Shown: one piece after another, positions 1-8,266 of the stretch
Position numbering within the stretch: position 1 is the first letter of the stretch
How the letters are laid out: each line of letters starts with the position of its first letter
Assembly: GCF_021010565.1 (NCBI RefSeq)
Contig: NZ_JAJNAY010000001.1
Span: 1,530,001-1,594,000, forward strand
DNA from: Chryseobacterium turcicum
Lineage (GTDB): Bacteria > Bacteroidota > Bacteroidia > Flavobacteriales > Weeksellaceae
Length of the DNA stretch: 64,000 nucleotides
Direction of reading: 5' to 3'
Made by a program: the position numbers and the translations under genes
The notes under the pieces: model-generated
What the model was told of the DNA's origin: nothing
The model's input: only the letters and a program-made list of their open reading frames with translations
Databases searched by the model: none

Positions 1-608
1 GAATTGTTCAAAATGGAAATGAGATAGGTTTTGCACACGGAAGTTGGGGAAGTGGTTGGGGAAACTATAATATGGTAAGGCCTAGTGGAGATCGTGCTGA
101 CCCTATTCTCGTTAGACTAAATAAAGACTCAGGTTCAGTGTTGGAAGTTGCTGATGTTCTTAGTAATTACAATACTGTTGACGAGTTTACTGCAATAGCT
201 GTAGACAACGATGGTAATTATGTTTTAGGAGGTTTTTTTCATCAGCAGTTGTTTACGGATGCTAATGATAATGTACCTACGATGGCTTTAAATGTTACAA
301 CAGGTAAGTCTCAGAATTTCTTTACGAAGTATGCTAAATCAGTATGCAGTGGTTTATCCGTTGAAGAAACGGCTTTAGAGGCAGGTTTACAGTTCTATCC
401 AAATCCAGTTAAGGATGTGCTTAGTATAAAAAGTAAAAATAAACTAGAGAGTTTTGAAGTGTATTCTTCTGTAAGACAAAATGTTTTAAGAGGAAATTTA
501 CAGAATACGAATGCTCAAATTAATATGAGTGGATTGACCGCAGGAGTTTATTATTTAAAAGTAAAAACTGAAAAATCTGTGGTTACAGAAAAGATTATTA
601 AAAAGTAA
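1..608 (+). CDS. T9SS type A sorting-domain protein (5' end outside window)
   Basis: The reading frame is open from base 3 to the TAA at 606-608, so this is the last ~200 codons of a longer gene. The end is a T9SS type A C-terminal domain: a YPNPV motif, a beta-sandwich segment and a basic KIIKK terminus. Such domains direct secretion through the outer membrane and cell-surface attachment or release. The protein is almost identical to the next gene over its C-terminal 130 residues, and the two DNA copies align at a constant offset of 1,894 bp. The usual TG pair in the sorting domain is replaced by VR here (YSSVRQN against YSSTGQN in the neighbour), so this copy may be drifting. The body of the protein has no function I can name. 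Confidence 0.88.
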   Translation, partial: IVQNGNEIGFAHGSWGSGWGNYNMVRPSGDRADPILVRLNKDSGSVLEVADVLSNYNTVDEFTAIAVDNDGNYVLGGFFHQQLFTDANDNVPTMALNVTTGKSQNFFTKYAKSVCSGLSVEETALEAGLQFYPNPVKDVLSIKSKNKLESFEVYSSVRQNVLRGNLQNTNAQINMSGLTAGVYYLKVKTEKSVVTEKIIKK

Positions 609-624
609 TGAAATTGCATTTAGA

Positions 625-2502
625 ATGAAAAAATCTTTAAAGAATTTGTGCACACTTTTCTTGCTGTTACCAGGATTATTTATCAGTCAAACGTACCAAT
701 GGCAATGGTCAAAACAGGCAGGCGGTCAAACAGGGTCTGTAAGTTCAGGTTTTGATTATCTTAGTGATGAATCGATAAGGGATATCGCTGTCGATAGTGA
801 CAATAATACCTATTATTTGGCAACTATTTGGGCACAAAACCAAAATCTAGATGGTACAGTCGTCACTAGTTATCACCAACGAGATTTATTTTTATTTTCT
901 ACAGATTGTCAGGGAAATATACGATGGTCTACTACTATAGGAGGGAAGGGAAGTAGTGAAAACGCTTGGAATATTGAGCTAGATAATAATGGAGGTATTT
1001 ATTTGCTTGCTACTATTTATTCAAATTCTCAAATCGGTGATCCAGAGATGGTACCTATTCATTTAGATAATACTACGACACTACCACCTTATACTTATGT
1101 TGATCTTACAACAACGGATCCTGGATGTAAATCTTCATTTTTGTTAAAGTATAATACAGCAAATGGCAATCTAGCTTGGAGTAAATCTTTACAAGGTGAT
1201 GTTTCTTTGACGTCAAGAGTTTGCGATTCACAGATGATGTATATGGATTCTGCTAAGAATATTCATGCTATCTTAGGCTTTAGAGCGGGTACGCATTTGA
1301 ATTCAATGATAACAGTTCCTTCTTCATTTACAAACACAAGTCAGTACTTTATGGTTAAGTTTGATTATGATGGAGGAAATATGACCCCTTCATCGGCGGT
1401 ACTATTACCAATTACTGGGGATTTAAATGCTGGAGTAACCAACGGGCACGTCAATATGCTTTATGATGATTCAATTAACCGTTATTATTTAGCTGGTAAA
1501 CGGAGAGCAGGATCATATAGTTCTTTAGTCGATTTTTCTTTTAATAATATTCCTGTTACCAAAGAGGCGTATCTCATAGCATTTAGTGTAAATGGTACTA
1601 CGGTCTCAGAAGCTTGGAGAAAAGAAATTGATACAGGTAAATCATCACCAGACGATGAAATCCAGTCAATCATTAAAGATGCTAACTCCTCTGATATCTA
1701 TATTTCAGGGCGCTATTTTTCAGATGCCGGAGCGTCTGTTTCATTTGGTACTTACACATTTCCTCCTGTATCTTACAATTTGCAGAGACCTTTCGTAATG
1801 AAACTGAATTCTAGTGGAAATGTTCAATGGGCAAAAATAGCAGATGGGATTCCTGCAGCAGTGAACAGTAATGGCTACCGTTTTATGAAAGGTAGAATTG
1901 CTCAAAATGGTAATGAGATAGGTTTTGCACACGGAAGTTGGGGATCAGTTTGGGGAAATTATTCTTTACTTCGACCAAGCGGAAGTAGTGCAGAACCTAT
2001 ATTGGTTCGTTTAAACAAAGATTCTGGAGCAGTGTTGGGAATGGGAGAAGTCTGGAGCAATGCAGGATCTACAGACGAGTTTACCGCAATTGCCGTTGAT
2101 AACGACGGAAATTACGTTTTAGGAGGCTTTTTTCATCAGCAGTTGTTTACGGATGCTAATGATAATGTACCTACGATGGCTCTTAATCTTACCATAGGTA
2201 AATCTCAAAATTTCTTTACAAAGTATGCTAAATCAGTATGCAGTAATTTATCCGTTGAAGAAACGGCTTTAGAGGCAGGTTTACAGTTCTATCCTAATCC
2301 TGTTCAGGATGTGCTTAGTATAAAAAGTAAAAATAAACTCGAAAGTTTTGAAATGTATTCTTCCACAGGTCAAAATATTAAGCGAGGAAATTTACAGAAT
2401 ACCAATGCTCAAATCAATATGAGTGCATTGACTGCAGGAGTTTATTATGTAAAAGTAAAAACTGAGAACTCTGTGGTTACAGAAAAGATTATTAAAAAAT
2501 AA
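625..2502 (+). CDS. Secreted T9SS type A sorting-domain protein
   Basis: 625-residue exported protein. It has an N-terminal signal peptide (MKKSLKN followed by a Leu-rich core ending near FISQ), a long Asn/Ser/Asp-rich body with recurring segments such as AVDNDGNYVLGG and ILVRLNKDSGAV that resemble beta-propeller blades, and a C-terminal T9SS type A domain beginning at YPNPV. It is expected to cross the inner membrane by Sec and the outer membrane by T9SS. It begins 16 bp after the previous copy and the two are a tandem duplication; a stub of a third copy follows its stop codon. The ligand or enzymatic role cannot be read from the sequence; SBBP- or delta-60-type propeller proteins are the nearest analogy. 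Start at 625 is supported by the signal peptide and by the equivalent ATG in the stub. Confidence 0.92.
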   Translation: MKKSLKNLCTLFLLLPGLFISQTYQWQWSKQAGGQTGSVSSGFDYLSDESIRDIAVDSDNNTYYLATIWAQNQNLDGTVVTSYHQRDLFLFSTDCQGNIRWSTTIGGKGSSENAWNIELDNNGGIYLLATIYSNSQIGDPEMVPIHLDNTTTLPPYTYVDLTTTDPGCKSSFLLKYNTANGNLAWSKSLQGDVSLTSRVCDSQMMYMDSAKNIHAILGFRAGTHLNSMITVPSSFTNTSQYFMVKFDYDGGNMTPSSAVLLPITGDLNAGVTNGHVNMLYDDSINRYYLAGKRRAGSYSSLVDFSFNNIPVTKEAYLIAFSVNGTTVSEAWRKEIDTGKSSPDDEIQSIIKDANSSDIYISGRYFSDAGASVSFGTYTFPPVSYNLQRPFVMKLNSSGNVQWAKIADGIPAAVNSNGYRFMKGRIAQNGNEIGFAHGSWGSVWGNYSLLRPSGSSAEPILVRLNKDSGAVLGMGEVWSNAGSTDEFTAIAVDNDGNYVLGGFFHQQLFTDANDNVPTMALNLTIGKSQNFFTKYAKSVCSNLSVEETALEAGLQFYPNPVQDVLSIKSKNKLESFEMYSSTGQNIKRGNLQNTNAQINMSALTAGVYYVKVKTENSVVTEKIIKK

Positions 2503-2518
2503 TGAAATTGCATTTAGA

Positions 2519-2578
2519 ATGAAAAAATCTTTAAAGAATTTGTGCACACTTTTTTTGATGTTACCAGGATGTATTTAA
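2519..2578 (+). pseudogene. Stub of a third tandem copy (signal peptide only)
   Basis: From 2503 to about 2570 the DNA repeats the spacer and first ~17 codons of the preceding gene (609-676), exactly 1,894 bp further on. The frame MKKSLKNLCTLFLMLPG then runs into CI and a TAA at 2576-2578. The similarity stops abruptly at about 2571. This is the expected scar of a tandem array that lost a copy by deletion, not a functional peptide gene. Confidence 0.85.
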
Positions 2579-2602
2579 GCTAAACAATAATAACCAATAA
2601 TT

Positions 2603-2639
2603 AAAAGCCGTTTAAACGAAAATTTTAAGTGGCTTTTTT
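2603..2639 (+). terminator. Rho-independent terminator after the T9SS array
   Basis: An imperfect hairpin pairs AAAAGCC plus TTTAAA with TTTTAA plus GGCTTTT and is followed by a T run. It lies just past the third-copy stub, so it probably ends the whole tandem array transcript. Confidence 0.6.
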
Positions 2640-2763
2640 ATGCTTTACATTCTAGAAAATTCAATGTTAATAATAGATTTCTATTATTTGTGCCAGAAAT
2701 CGTAGAGTGGTCTTAATTTTGCAAAAAGAAAGTAATTATTGAGAAAATCAGTAAATTATTAGT

Positions 2764-2959
2764 AAAGCTGTTTAAACTAATTTTTGTTTAACCGCAAAAG
2801 AAGTAAAAGAAATTTGGAATGTATATTATTAGATATTCAAAGCTCTCAAAAGAATAAAAATCAAAGATTTTTGAGAACTTATGTGCTCTTTTTTTATTTT
2901 AAAAATAAGCTTTAATAGAAATATCTAAATCTTTTGTGCCTTTTGTGGTTAAATAAAAA
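2764..2959 (+). repeat. Dispersed inverted-repeat element, family A copy 1
   Basis: About 196 bp bounded by inverted ends: TTTAACCGCAAAAG at the left and CTTTTGTGGTTAAA at the right. The interior has further self-complementary stretches (ATCAAAGATTTTTGAGAA). A near-identical copy in the same orientation lies at 10790-10990, an inverted one at 37797-37985, and shorter derivatives elsewhere. It contains no gene and resembles a MITE or large REP-like unit. It fills most of the gap between the T9SS array and the flavoenzyme gene. Confidence 0.8.
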
Positions 2960-2993
2960 TTTAAATAAGTTTAATAAAACAAAAGACCATTTT

Positions 2994-4562
2994 ATGAACC
3001 GTAAAGAATTTCTCAGACATTCACTTTTAGGAATGGGAGCCTTGTATTTTACAAGCTTTTCATCAGTTGTATTCGCTAAAAGTAATGTAGAGACAGAAAA
3101 TGTAGAAATTGATAATGTGATTATCGGGTCTGGATATGGAGGAGCTGTTGCTGCCCTACGTTTAGCCGAAGCTGGGCATGAGGTAACGATTTTAGAAATG
3201 GGTCTTAATTGGGAAAAGTCTGGTGAAAAATTTTCTCCGATGATTAGCCCCGGAAAATCTGCAGCCTGGTTGAGAACGAAAACTATTGCGCCATTTTTTA
3301 ATATTTTCAACACCAAAAAATATACAGGAACACTTGACCGATGGGATTTTAGCAATATCAAAATCTGGATGGGAAGAGGTGTTGGCGGAGGTTCTCTTGT
3401 AAACGGAGGAATGGCAGTGTTACCAAAAAAAGATTATTTCAGAGAAATATTTCCGGAATTGAATGCTGAAGATTTTTACGGAAAATATTTTCCATTGGCT
3501 GAGAAGGAGCTTGAAGTAAATTCTGCAGATGAAAATTTTCTTGAAAACTGTAGTTTTTATAAATTCAATAAAGTTGGTGAGCAAGAAGCTCATAAAGCAG
3601 GGTTTAAAACTGTGCGTGTTCCCAATGTATATGATTTTAAATATATGGAAGCTGAATATGAAAACAAAGTTCCACGTTCGGCTCTTGCAGGTGAGGTGAT
3701 TTATGGAAACAATTATGGCAAGAAATCTTTAGACAAAACCTATCTTAAAAAAGCCCAAGAAACAGGCAAGGTTCAAATTCATGATTTGCATAGAGTTGAA
3801 AGTATAACAAAAGGTTCAGATAATACGTATATTTTAGAAGTGATTCAAACGAATACTGTTGGAGAAATTATTGCAAAAAAGAAGATTGTTTGTAAAAAGC
3901 TTTTTTTATGTGCAGGAACGATGGGAACGTTAGAGTTGCTTTTAAAATCGTCAAATGATAACAAATTGACTCTAAATTCTGAAGTTGGACAAAATTGGGG
4001 CAACAACGGAAACTTCATGACGGGCAGAAATTTTGTCAAAACATTTTCGGGAGGAACTGGGGTAAATCATTCTACAATTCCTGTAGGAGGAATTGATAAT
4101 TGGAATGATAAAGAGCATCCGTTTTTTACAGAAATTGCCCCACTTCCGATGGGGATGGATGTGGCTACTTCACTTTATTTAATGATTAGTCCGGTGCCCA
4201 AAAAAGGTACTGTATTTTTTAATCCAATTTCTGGGAAAATAGATTTAAAATGGTCTGAAAATAATGTTGCTCTTGCCAGAAAAAATGCCGAATATTTTAT
4301 TAAAACAATGAATAAAGCAAACGGCGGAACAAGAGCGCATTTGCTGTTTAATAACGGATTCGGAGCCGATATTTGTTATCATCCATTGGGTGGTGCAGTA
4401 TTGGGAAAAGCAACAGATAAAGCTGGGCGACTTTTAGGTTCTGAACATCTTTATATCATCGATGGCTCTTTAATTCCCGGAACGATTGGGGTGAATCCGT
4501 TTTTAACGATTACTGCATTGGCAGAATATTGTATCGAGCATATTATTTCTGAAGATTATTGA
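2994..4562 (+). CDS. GMC-family oxidoreductase, cholesterol-oxidase-like
   Basis: 522-residue flavoprotein that probably oxidises an alcohol (sterol-like or other) with FAD and oxygen or another acceptor. The dinucleotide-binding motif GSGYGG is at residues 45-50, followed by GRGVGGGSLVNGG near 125. The C-terminal block contains YHPLGG with His463 and NPFLT with Asn501. The 38-residue spacing of this pair equals that of the catalytic His447/Asn485 pair in Streptomyces cholesterol oxidase. The N-terminus (NRKEFLR then a hydrophobic stretch) looks like a Tat signal with an RK pair, which would fit export of a folded flavoprotein. Start chosen at 2994 because it begins the signal sequence; an upstream in-frame ATG at 2934 would run through repeat DNA. 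The real substrate is unknown. Confidence 0.85.
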   Translation: MNRKEFLRHSLLGMGALYFTSFSSVVFAKSNVETENVEIDNVIIGSGYGGAVAALRLAEAGHEVTILEMGLNWEKSGEKFSPMISPGKSAAWLRTKTIAPFFNIFNTKKYTGTLDRWDFSNIKIWMGRGVGGGSLVNGGMAVLPKKDYFREIFPELNAEDFYGKYFPLAEKELEVNSADENFLENCSFYKFNKVGEQEAHKAGFKTVRVPNVYDFKYMEAEYENKVPRSALAGEVIYGNNYGKKSLDKTYLKKAQETGKVQIHDLHRVESITKGSDNTYILEVIQTNTVGEIIAKKKIVCKKLFLCAGTMGTLELLLKSSNDNKLTLNSEVGQNWGNNGNFMTGRNFVKTFSGGTGVNHSTIPVGGIDNWNDKEHPFFTEIAPLPMGMDVATSLYLMISPVPKKGTVFFNPISGKIDLKWSENNVALARKNAEYFIKTMNKANGGTRAHLLFNNGFGADICYHPLGGAVLGKATDKAGRLLGSEHLYIIDGSLIPGTIGVNPFLTITALAEYCIEHIISEDY

Positions 4563-4609
4563 TATAAAATGATTTTAATCCATAGTTTACAACAAGAAGT
4601 ATTAAATAA

Positions 4610-4645
4610 AAAGACCGGATGCTTCAATATAAGCATCCGGTCTTT
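4610..4645. terminator. Bidirectional terminator between convergent genes
   Basis: Perfect 15-bp stem, AAAGACCGGATGCTT, six-base loop, then its exact complement ending in TTT. It lies between the plus-strand flavoenzyme and the minus-strand serine hydrolase and can serve both. Confidence 0.9.
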
Positions 4646-4661
4646 AATTCTTGTCATTTGA

Positions 4662-6119
4662 TTATTTTGCTTTAATAGCCATTTGAGCTGTAGTTGTCAA
4701 ATTATCTCTTTTCAAGGTAACAGACCTTGCTTTTCCATCTTTAAAATCAAATTGTAATAAGTTAGGATAATCTATAACTCTAAATAACCCGTTTTTTAGA
4801 TAGACCAATTCGTTATCGTTTTTTCCTTTAAAATGGTCTAAAAGTTCTGACTCTACATAAAGACGGTTGTTTTTTTCTACTATTTTGGTTTCCATTCCTT
4901 GTGCGTAAAGAAAATCATCATAAGTTCCGATGAGTTGTTTTTTTAGATTTGAAGGTATTTCCTGAGTTTTTTCACGCATTGTTTTTCCTTCCCAATTCAT
5001 CAATGACAGAATTTTTCTTTGCGTTGCTCCCATCACAGGAAAACGATTTGGTTTTTCGCCATTGGCAAGAAAGGCAAAGCCATTTCCATCTTTCATCGTG
5101 CCCATTACGGTTCCGCCAACTCCGGTGTTTGAGCCATTGCAAGTAAACCAATCGTAATCGTTATATCCAAAAGATTTTTGCCATCCGTAACTCCATCCAC
5201 CAACGGCATTTTTCAAAGCGGTTACTTCCGTTACTTTTTTGGCAACATTGTGAGAAATCACTTTGTTATTTTTATTGCGCAAAGCATTTTGCATCTCCAT
5301 AGCAATTTTAGCCAAATCAGTAGGTGTAGACCATAATCCTGAAGGACCAACTTGTGGGGTGATAGGCAAACCTGTTTTTATCACTTTTCCGTCTTTGTCG
5401 TGAACTGATGCAACATTCGTTAAAAATCCTTTTTCATTAGGCTGAATCATTGTGGTGTTTTTCAATCCAAGTGGAGAAAATAGGTGCTCTTTTGCAAGCT
5501 CTGCAATAGATTTGTTAAAAGTATCTTCCAAAGCCATTTGAATAATGGTGTAGCCACCACCGCTGTATTGCCAATCGGTTCCGGGCTCAAAAGTAAATTC
5601 AATTTCTTTATCATATCTCGGGATTTTTCCTAAAAGACTTTCTACTAAAGTCGGGATTTTTTCTCCTTCATAATGGTCTTCGAATCCGCTTTGGGTAGTT
5701 CCTGCGGTATGATTCAGATACTGTTTCCATGTCGGGCTCTTCTTTTCGGTAAACTTACTTTTTGGTAAATGCCATCTTTTTAAATGTTTGTCGATGGGTT
5801 CATCTAGATTGATAAGTCCTTTCTCTTCCATAATATAGCAAAGCAGCGCTGTAATTGGTTTTGAGATAGATGCTGTAGAAAATGCGGTATTTTCATCTAT
5901 TCTCTCTGGAGAATTTGCAGATTTTACTCCGAATTGATTAGAATAAACAATCTTGTAGTTTTCAAAAACAACCACGCTAAATCCTGGAAGTTTGTACTTT
6001 TCTAATTGTTCTTCAATTTTCAAACTATCGGTAAGAAAGCTGTAATTTTTTTTCTGAGCAAAAACTTGAAAACTTGTAAAGAATAATAGAAATAAGCTGA
6101 TGTAAGAAATTGTTTTCAT
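4662..6119 (-). CDS. Serine hydrolase of the beta-lactamase/class C family
   Basis: 485-residue exported hydrolase of the penicillin-binding-protein-like fold. A Sec signal peptide ends near residue 21 (VFAQ). The nucleophile motif SxxK is Ser84-Ile-Ser-Lys87, and the second motif is Tyr185-Ser-Gly in place of the YxN of true beta-lactamases. YSG is common in the esterase and D-aminopeptidase members. A separate C-terminal beta domain follows from about residue 395. Start at 6119 begins the signal peptide; an ATG 39 bases further upstream adds a non-hydrophobic leader. The AraC-type regulator gene lies next to it on the same strand with a 16-bp palindrome between them. Likely substrates are peptides or esters in the envelope; antibiotic hydrolysis is not implied by the motifs. 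Confidence 0.87.
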   Translation of the reverse strand: MKTISYISLFLLFFTSFQVFAQKKNYSFLTDSLKIEEQLEKYKLPGFSVVVFENYKIVYSNQFGVKSANSPERIDENTAFSTASISKPITALLCYIMEEKGLINLDEPIDKHLKRWHLPKSKFTEKKSPTWKQYLNHTAGTTQSGFEDHYEGEKIPTLVESLLGKIPRYDKEIEFTFEPGTDWQYSGGGYTIIQMALEDTFNKSIAELAKEHLFSPLGLKNTTMIQPNEKGFLTNVASVHDKDGKVIKTGLPITPQVGPSGLWSTPTDLAKIAMEMQNALRNKNNKVISHNVAKKVTEVTALKNAVGGWSYGWQKSFGYNDYDWFTCNGSNTGVGGTVMGTMKDGNGFAFLANGEKPNRFPVMGATQRKILSLMNWEGKTMREKTQEIPSNLKKQLIGTYDDFLYAQGMETKIVEKNNRLYVESELLDHFKGKNDNELVYLKNGLFRVIDYPNLLQFDFKDGKARSVTLKRDNLTTTAQMAIKAK

Positions 6120-6187
6120 TGTATCGTTATTTAAGGTTTGATAAATATTTCGATACAAAGATGTGGAAGTGCAAAATCTTATGCGAC

Positions 6188-6203
6188 CGAATACATGTAT
6201 TCG
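6188..6203. promoter_or_regulatory. 16-bp perfect palindrome, candidate operator
   Basis: CGAATACATGTATTCG is fully self-complementary. It is 69 bp upstream of the serine hydrolase start and just downstream of the AraC-type regulator gene. There is no T run, so it is not a terminator. A role as an operator is inferred from position and symmetry only. Confidence 0.4.
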
Positions 6204-6272
6204 ACCCTATTTCGAGAAAAGAATGGGTAAGAGTAATGATTTAAAACGTACGAGTAATTACAAACTGTTGTT

Positions 6273-7391
6273 TTATACCGCTTTACGGTATTCGGTGGGC
6301 GTGTTTCCGGTTTGTTTTTTAAAGGCTGTATTGAAGGAAGATTTAGAATTAAAACCAACTTCATACAAGATTTCAAGTATAGTAACCTTCGATTTTGATG
6401 TGTCTTTCAGAATTTTCATGGCATTTTCAATTCGGTAAGTATTGACGAAATCATAAAAATGTTGCCCTAACTGATGATTAATTAAAACGGATAATTCGCG
6501 AACGGGAACATCGATTTCTTTAGAAATATCCTGAATTTTTAAGTCAGGATTAAGAAATGGTTTTTCATCAGTCATGTATTGTTTGAGCTTCAATAAATCT
6601 TCATTCAGTGTCTCCGGCTCTATTTTTTTATCCTCCAAAATCAAATCGGAAACGAGTTTCAATTTTGAATCAATATTTCTAAAAAGTCCTGGATTATTGA
6701 GTGCTTTGTACAGATACCAACACGTGATAAATGGTTGAAGCATAAGAATTCCTATTTTAATCCAATCAGAAATGTATGGATAATCAGAAAATTTTAAAAT
6801 ATTCTTTAAAATAACAATCAGATAAAGAGTCGCCAAAACGCTGATAAACTGAAAAAGCCACTGGTAAGAATTCAGACTTCCGCCCGAATTATTCTCCAAA
6901 TAAAGCTTTTTCGACTTTCTCAATACCAGAAAAGCTGCGGTAAAATAAAAGACAATCTGAAGATGCAACAACCAATGATTGATTTGCAGCTCTATCATAT
7001 TTTGGCGGTTGATGATAAAATCAAGCTTAGAATCTACGTCTACCAGATAAAAACGAGGCAATAAAACAAGATTTGCAACTAGATACGGAAGCAGATGAAT
7101 AAAATATTTCGGTTTCCACTTAAAATCTGAATAGCAAACCGACAAAACATAAAGGTAAAAAGTAGGAATTTGTAAAAAACACAACATGGCTCTAAACATT
7201 CCGAGGTTTGAAGGGCCGTTTGTAATTTGGCTAATCAATGGTTCACTCGTATCGATGGCTGTTATGATAAGAAAAAAAGCGAAAAGATAGTTGCTGGTCT
7301 TGTGTTTTGTTTTGACCGTCAACATAAAAAATGCCAAAAAAAATGAAATGAACAGCGAGATTCCCGTTACAATATTTAATAAATTATCCAT
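6273..7391 (-). CDS. Membrane-anchored AraC-family transcriptional regulator
   Basis: 372 residues. The first ~225 contain six or seven hydrophobic helices (the first at 8-28), followed by a linker and a C-terminal AraC-type double helix-turn-helix from about residue 265 to the end, closing with the family signature GFNSKSSFNTAFKKQTG and TPTEYRK. Bacteroidota have many such regulators with a seven-helix sensor region fused to the DNA-binding domain. The signal sensed is unknown. It is upstream of and co-directional with the serine hydrolase, with a palindrome in the spacer, so control of that gene is plausible. Confidence 0.88.
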   Translation of the reverse strand: MDNLLNIVTGISLFISFFLAFFMLTVKTKHKTSNYLFAFFLIITAIDTSEPLISQITNGPSNLGMFRAMLCFLQIPTFYLYVLSVCYSDFKWKPKYFIHLLPYLVANLVLLPRFYLVDVDSKLDFIINRQNMIELQINHWLLHLQIVFYFTAAFLVLRKSKKLYLENNSGGSLNSYQWLFQFISVLATLYLIVILKNILKFSDYPYISDWIKIGILMLQPFITCWYLYKALNNPGLFRNIDSKLKLVSDLILEDKKIEPETLNEDLLKLKQYMTDEKPFLNPDLKIQDISKEIDVPVRELSVLINHQLGQHFYDFVNTYRIENAMKILKDTSKSKVTILEILYEVGFNSKSSFNTAFKKQTGNTPTEYRKAV

Positions 7392-7497
7392 TCACCTAGT
7401 TTTCTTTTGAATTATAGTTTTTGCGCTGTAAATATAATTGAATTGCTAATAGATATCAAATTCATATTTCAAATCTTCAATAGAAATGATTATTTCA

Positions 7498-7534
7498 TAA
7501 TAAAACCCAGCTTCAGGTAATGAGAGCTGGGCTT
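7498..7534 (-). terminator. Terminator of the thiamine operon
   Basis: Read on the minus strand, AGCCCAGCT pairs with AAGCTGGGTTTT across a ten-base loop and is followed by TTTTATT. It is about 85 bp past the tenA stop codon. The rest of the 224-bp gap up to the AraC gene holds only AT-rich DNA. Confidence 0.75.
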
Positions 7535-7615
7535 AAATGTTTTTGAGGTTGTTTTTTTGAAATAATTAAAGGGTTATTAATAAAGTGAAACCATAGATTA
7601 ATTCACTTTATTCAA

Positions 7616-8266
7616 TTAAATCCAGCTTTTTTTATCATAAGCTGCTTCCCAAAAGTAATATTCCATTCGTGAAGAAGTGATAAATGCTTCAGTCATTTTT
7701 TCTTTGATAGCGGGTGTTGTAGAAGCTGCTGCTTCATCACACGCATTTATAGCTTGTTCAACAGCGATTCCAAATTCTTCGCCTCCGTAAGTATCTATCC
7801 ATTTTTGATAAGGATTATTTTCAGATTGTAGATTGTTGTAAATATGGTCTCCCACTTTTTTATAAATCCAGAAGCAAGGTAATACGGCAGCCATCGCAAT
7901 CTCTACCGAATCTAATGCAGCTGTACTTTTAAGAAAATGTACATAATGATGACAGGCTGGCTGCATATCGCCTCTTTCGTTTAAACCAAAATCTTTAAAA
8001 TAAGATTCATGAAGCGCATTTTCTACAATGATGGCAGTTTCTGCATATTTTAGATATCTCAACGTATTGTTAATATCGTGAGCTCTTGCTGCAATTAATG
8101 CCAACGCTCTTCCAAAATGCTCTAGATACAGAGAATCCTGAGCCATATAAAACTGAAATTTTTCTTTGGGCAAACTTCCATCTGCCAATTCAGAGACAAA
8201 AGGCATGGTAAGAATGGCTTGATAGCGCTCTTCAGTTTGTTTCCAGGTTAATTCAGACCAATTCAT
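7616..8266 (-). CDS. tenA: Aminopyrimidine aminohydrolase TenA
   Basis: 216 residues, the normal family length. TenA hydrolyses 4-amino-5-aminomethyl-2-methylpyrimidine to the hydroxymethyl form, salvaging degraded thiamine for ThiD. Asp44 (in AQDSLYL) and Cys131 (in LPCFWIYKKVG) match the active-site acid and nucleophile of TenA, and the C-terminal YYFWEAAY block is also conserved. It is the last gene of the operon and overlaps thiD by 14 bp, implying coupled translation. Expression should be shut off by thiamine pyrophosphate through the leader riboswitch. Confidence 0.93.
   Translation of the reverse strand: MNWSELTWKQTEERYQAILTMPFVSELADGSLPKEKFQFYMAQDSLYLEHFGRALALIAARAHDINNTLRYLKYAETAIIVENALHESYFKDFGLNERGDMQPACHHYVHFLKSTAALDSVEIAMAAVLPCFWIYKKVGDHIYNNLQSENNPYQKWIDTYGGEEFGIAVEQAINACDEAAASTTPAIKEKMTEAFITSSRMEYYFWEAAYDKKSWI

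Noticed and set aside
2519..2578. A 19-residue small protein gene
   Set aside because: It is an exact offset copy of the neighbouring signal-peptide start that stops at the break in similarity, so it is a duplication remnant.
2764..2959. Family A element as an insertion sequence
   Set aside because: No transposase frame of any size lies between the inverted ends; at ~200 bp it can only be a non-autonomous element.
4662..6119. Serine hydrolase as an antibiotic resistance beta-lactamase
   Set aside because: The second motif is YSG instead of YxN and there is an extra C-terminal domain, typical of esterase or peptidase relatives.
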